The notes under the pieces were generated by a model, which saw only the letters and a list, made by a program, of their open reading frames with translations, was not told the origin of the DNA and did not search any database. A DNA stretch of 64,000 nucleotides from Poecilobothrus nobilitatus (taxonomy: Eukaryota; Arthropoda; Insecta; Diptera; Dolichopodidae), in contig OX352773.1 of NCBI GenBank assembly GCA_947095535.1, forward strand, positions 254,967,590-255,031,589, given 5' to 3'. Shown one piece after another: positions 60,591 to 64,000 of this stretch (the stretch's first letter is position 1; each line of letters opens with the position of its first letter). The position numbers and the translations under genes are program-made.

Positions 60591-62510
60591 AAAATATTTT
60601 AGAACATTTTTCATAACATCCAATTTGAAGCTTATGAAGTAACTGCAAACATTTTGTTAAATTAAGTCTTGATCTTAATCTAGAGATTGGAGATTATGTT
60701 TAAAAAAAAATATTTTTTAATTGATAAAATTTTTAATTTTAAAATCTTTTTGGAACAAAATCTTTAATCAAAAAATATAGAATTCTATTTTAAACTTGAA
60801 CAGTTTTATTCCTTTTTCCATTCTTCTAAAAGATATTAAAGTTTTTAAAAATGTTATTCCTATAAGTTAAAAAAAATTTAAAAATCTATTAGATTTTTTA
60901 TACCTATTTTTATCCATAATTTCTTTTTAAGTATGACTAGCTACTGTTTTGTAAACAAACCCAGGAAAAAAAATGTAATTAATTTTCCCTTAAAAGTGGA
61001 ACTTTAAATTCAGAATAACAATCCAAATAATTTCAATACAGATCAAAAACAAAAAAAAAAGAGGTTAACGACTTAAAATGTAAATGAAAAGAAGAGATTT
61101 TCACTGTTTTTTATTACTATTTTTTTTTGTCTATTTTTTATAATAGCGTTTTTTTTTGTTTTTAACACAACCTTTGAATGACAAAAGCACTTAAAGAATT
61201 TTTATTCTTTTTTTAATTTTCATTTATAAAATTGGGACTATTTCATATTATAAAATAATTTCTACTTATTTATTTTAACTAAAATTAATTCAAGTAGACT
61301 TAAGTTTTAATAACAACAAAATGATCTTAAAAATATACTCGTATAAAAAGAAAATTTTTTTTTTAACTTATAGTAAAAGTTATGATTGAATGTAAGAGAC
61401 ACTCTTATAATATTCTAATATATAATTTACATTTTTAGAAAATGTTGGCTTTTTGAACTTTTTGTTTTTATTAAATGGGGGTTTTTCTTTTTCTTGAAAA
61501 GATATCGATACGCGACGAAATAATTATTAAACACTATAGAGCTTTAACCTGTCAAAAGTGTCAAATCATATAAAAAAATTCAATTTTTAACATTTAAATT
61601 CAAATGCTATACGATATCTGTAAATGAAAATCGAACATTTAGATCATACTCTGATCGCACTCTGAATGAAAAAAGAAAAACAAAAGATAAACCCTGATCA
61701 TTCAGAGTGAAAAAAGGAACACAAATTTTTTGTTTAACAGTTCTGGCTCTGCTCTGAACTAAAAAAGAAATACATCCAATATTGTATTTAGATTTAATAA
61801 CGGATTTTTTATTCCCTATTTCATAGATTTTGACAGGCGACAATTTGATAAAATTTTTCTGACAAATTTTTTGTTTGTACAAAAATTGACAGATGACAAA
61901 ATTGTTAGAAAATTTTTTACGTTATGACTACAATTTTACAAATTTTGGTTTGTAATAGAAATATTGACAAACGCACACAATTATAGCAATAACATCCTTA
62001 ACACTTTCCCTGTACTATGAAATTTAATAAAATGTATCCAGAAGACAAGAGTAATTTTCTTTAAAATGTTTTCCCAACATTTTTCACTACTCACTATTTT
62101 CTCTTTATATGGACTATTTGCCAAGTGTAGCCTTTATTTAACTATTTGTATTAACTGTTGCATTGGAATAGAATTCATTTCATCCTTTTTCCTCTGTTCA
62201 GTCTCATTTTCTAAAATATTTTGTTTAATTTATATAAATTTAAGTGTTATAAATTTAATTTAAATAAATAATAAGTGTTATAAATTTAATTTTACTAGAA
62301 AATCCTCTGTGCAATTGCACAATTTCTATAAATTCAAAAACATTTACGTTATCATACTGACTCCCTTAATAAACTACCTAAAAATTTCATTTTAACATCA
62401 GCACCATTAAAAAAATGTAGAAATCACTTACTTACTTGTAATAGAAAAAAGCATAAAACAAATCTAAACACATACAATTAAAAATGTTAGGTACAGTTTA
62501 TTAATTTATT
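60591..62510. other. AT-rich noncoding stretch
   Basis: The segment 61600-61770 is a little less AT-rich, and a 91-codon minus-strand ORF overlaps it (61607-61882) with no motif. CTGATCGCACTCTGAATGAA, TGATCATTCAGAGTGAAAA and GCTCTGCTCTGAACTAAAAA form a weak internal repeat there. No gene is supported. Confidence 0.4.
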
Positions 62511-64000
62511 CTCGCCGTTTTTTCGTGGCGGTAATTTTTGACAGTTTTTTAATCATTGAGAAAAAATTGTCCAAGCTAAAAACACATTCAGGGCAAAAGT
62601 TCGTGCCGATATCCCAAAAAATGTTTGAAACAAACACCAACCGCTACGACATTTTTTTTTTTTTTTGTTACATTTAAAACAATCCCAATAATCGAAATAA
62701 TTTTAATATTTGTTAAAATTTTACCAGACTCTCTATTTTTCTTTAGTTTAAAAAAAAAACGATAAAAAAGTTGTTTTCGCCGCGAAATTACTTTAATTAC
62801 CAAAAGTACTTTCAAGTCTTTTGCGTTTATTTTTTTTTTGCTCGAAAAAAATTTGCTGAATTTATTTTATTTAAATGTACTTTGGAAGAGGTCTTTAGTA
62901 TATTTAATAAAAGATTCATGTCTCTGATAATGTAATTTCATAAATTTTCGGGGCCTTTTTGTTTGTGTGGGTCGTTTTCGACAGCTTTTTAATTTAATGG
63001 TCTAATAATAAATTAGTACAAAATTATGAATCTATTGTGAGAGAAGGCTTCTAAAATGATATTTCCTATGTTATTTTTTCTTTTTTTTTTTAAGAAAAAT
63101 AACCATTTCTATAATATTTAGTAAGTTTCTGATTTCTGTTATGAAATATAATTAGTCTGCCGAATTTTATATTAATAAAAAAATTCGAATATTTTATGTT
63201 ATATCAAAAATTCAGCTTCAAAAATCAAAATTCCAGCCTAAATAAACAAAACTACTTTAAAGTCTGTTGCGAAACTTTTACCAGCTTTTATAATAGTGAA
63301 AACAAAATCAAGAATAAAATCGGCCTATTATTTTTTTTCTTATAAATATAAGGCTTACTATAAACTTTGCTCTTTTTCAGATCTTTTAATTTTATTAAGA
63401 GTATTTTTATTTTTTTCAAAACAAAGAGTCATTTGAAAACTGCCAGCAGAAGATTAATAATTTATTTTTAATTTACCGCTGCGACCAGTTCATAATGGAT
63501 GTGGCGGTCAAATTTAAAAATTAAAAATTTGCTTTAAATTTTGTGTCAAAAGTACTTTTTAAAAAGTAAAAGTTTGTGTCTCTAATAAGACTTTTAGTCG
63601 AAGATTTGTATCTCTGATAATAAAATTTTAAATTATTAAATAAATATACAGAAATATCATCATTGCCAGTTTAGTTTACATTCAGTGTGAGTGGTTTATT
63701 ATAGATCTGGCCAACATCTTGTGTGTATAATATTGTGTATATTATCAGAAATTCAATCATTAATTCCTGGTATTATATTATCTGATCTGATTAATAAACA
63801 TTATTTTTTTCCATTGCTAACAATTTTATTAATGGTCTAATAATAAATTAGTACAAAATTATGAATCTTTTGTGAGAGAAGGCTTCTAAAATGATATTTT
63901 CTATGTTATTGTTTTCTTTTTTTTTTCAGAAAAATATCCGTTTCTATAATATTTGGTAAGTTCCAGACTTCTGTTATGAAATATAATTATTTAAGTCCGC
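62511..64000 (+). repeat. diverged repeat region with 835-bp-spaced direct copies, reaching the window edge
   Basis: AATGGTCTAATAATAAATTA begins at 62996 and again at 63831. The ~165 bp after each match closely (TTATGAATCT, TGTGAGAGAAGGCTTC, TTCTGTTATGAAATATAATT). Earlier parts of the two units share only words (CAAAAGTACTTT, TGTCTCTGATAAT/TGTCTCTAATAAG, GCGG-containing phrases). The second copy continues to the last base, so the repeat extends beyond the window. It is noncoding. Confidence 0.75.

Overview
The window looks like noncoding nuclear DNA from an insect, plausibly a fly (Diptera). It is very AT-rich, full of poly-A/poly-T and (AT)n runs, and has no operons, no bacterial-type ribosome sites and no long ORFs. 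The host guess rests on the mix of repeats: tRNA-derived SINEs, a CR1/Jockey-like LINE, a Helitron with a CTAG end, and (GACG)n-containing dispersed repeats. No species can be named. No complete protein-coding gene is visible. The best gene evidence is a minus-strand coding-like fragment at the left edge (1-351) and two short exon-like patches (about 11319-11473 and 26537-26599). The window therefore fits intergenic DNA or the inside of very long introns.

Most of the describable content is transposable-element debris. Four recurring families are named here for convenience. SINE: seven copies with RNA polymerase III A and B boxes. R1: eight dispersed noncoding copies built from a ~450-477 bp module, several ending in (GACG)n and a GCACATTTCCAAAA terminal inverted match. 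R2: a related family ending in TATACCC/GGGTATA, including one copy with perfect 13-bp terminal inverted repeats. R3: a ~200 bp repeat with four copies or fragments. There are also a decayed LINE with recognisable reverse-transcriptase motifs (17840-19640), a likely non-autonomous Helitron carrying a ~140-150 bp tandem array (21123-23444), a 225 bp MITE (5932-6156), an element with ~85 bp inverted ends (29833-30510), a minisatellite (8450-8660) and several local duplications.

Layout. 1-6.2 kb: coding-like edge fragment, SINE, a repeat-derived ORF, the longest R1 copy with three tandem modules, and a MITE. 6.2-15.3 kb: mostly unassigned AT-rich DNA with a minisatellite, an exon-like patch and a SINE behind a strong palindrome. 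15.3-25.3 kb: dense transposon zone (R2, LINE, R1, Helitron, R1). 25.3-47 kb: sparse, with R1, an inverted-end element, R3 and SINE fragments, and a LINE 3' end. 47-57 kb: R1, SINE, a 242-bp inverted pair of R2 ends, R3, R1, and an R2 copy interrupted by a SINE. 57-64 kb: sparse, ending with a direct repeat that runs to the window edge.

Nothing here shows genes acting together. The notable signals are modular repeat families that exchange parts, nested insertions, and long inverted repeats that could yield hairpin RNA.
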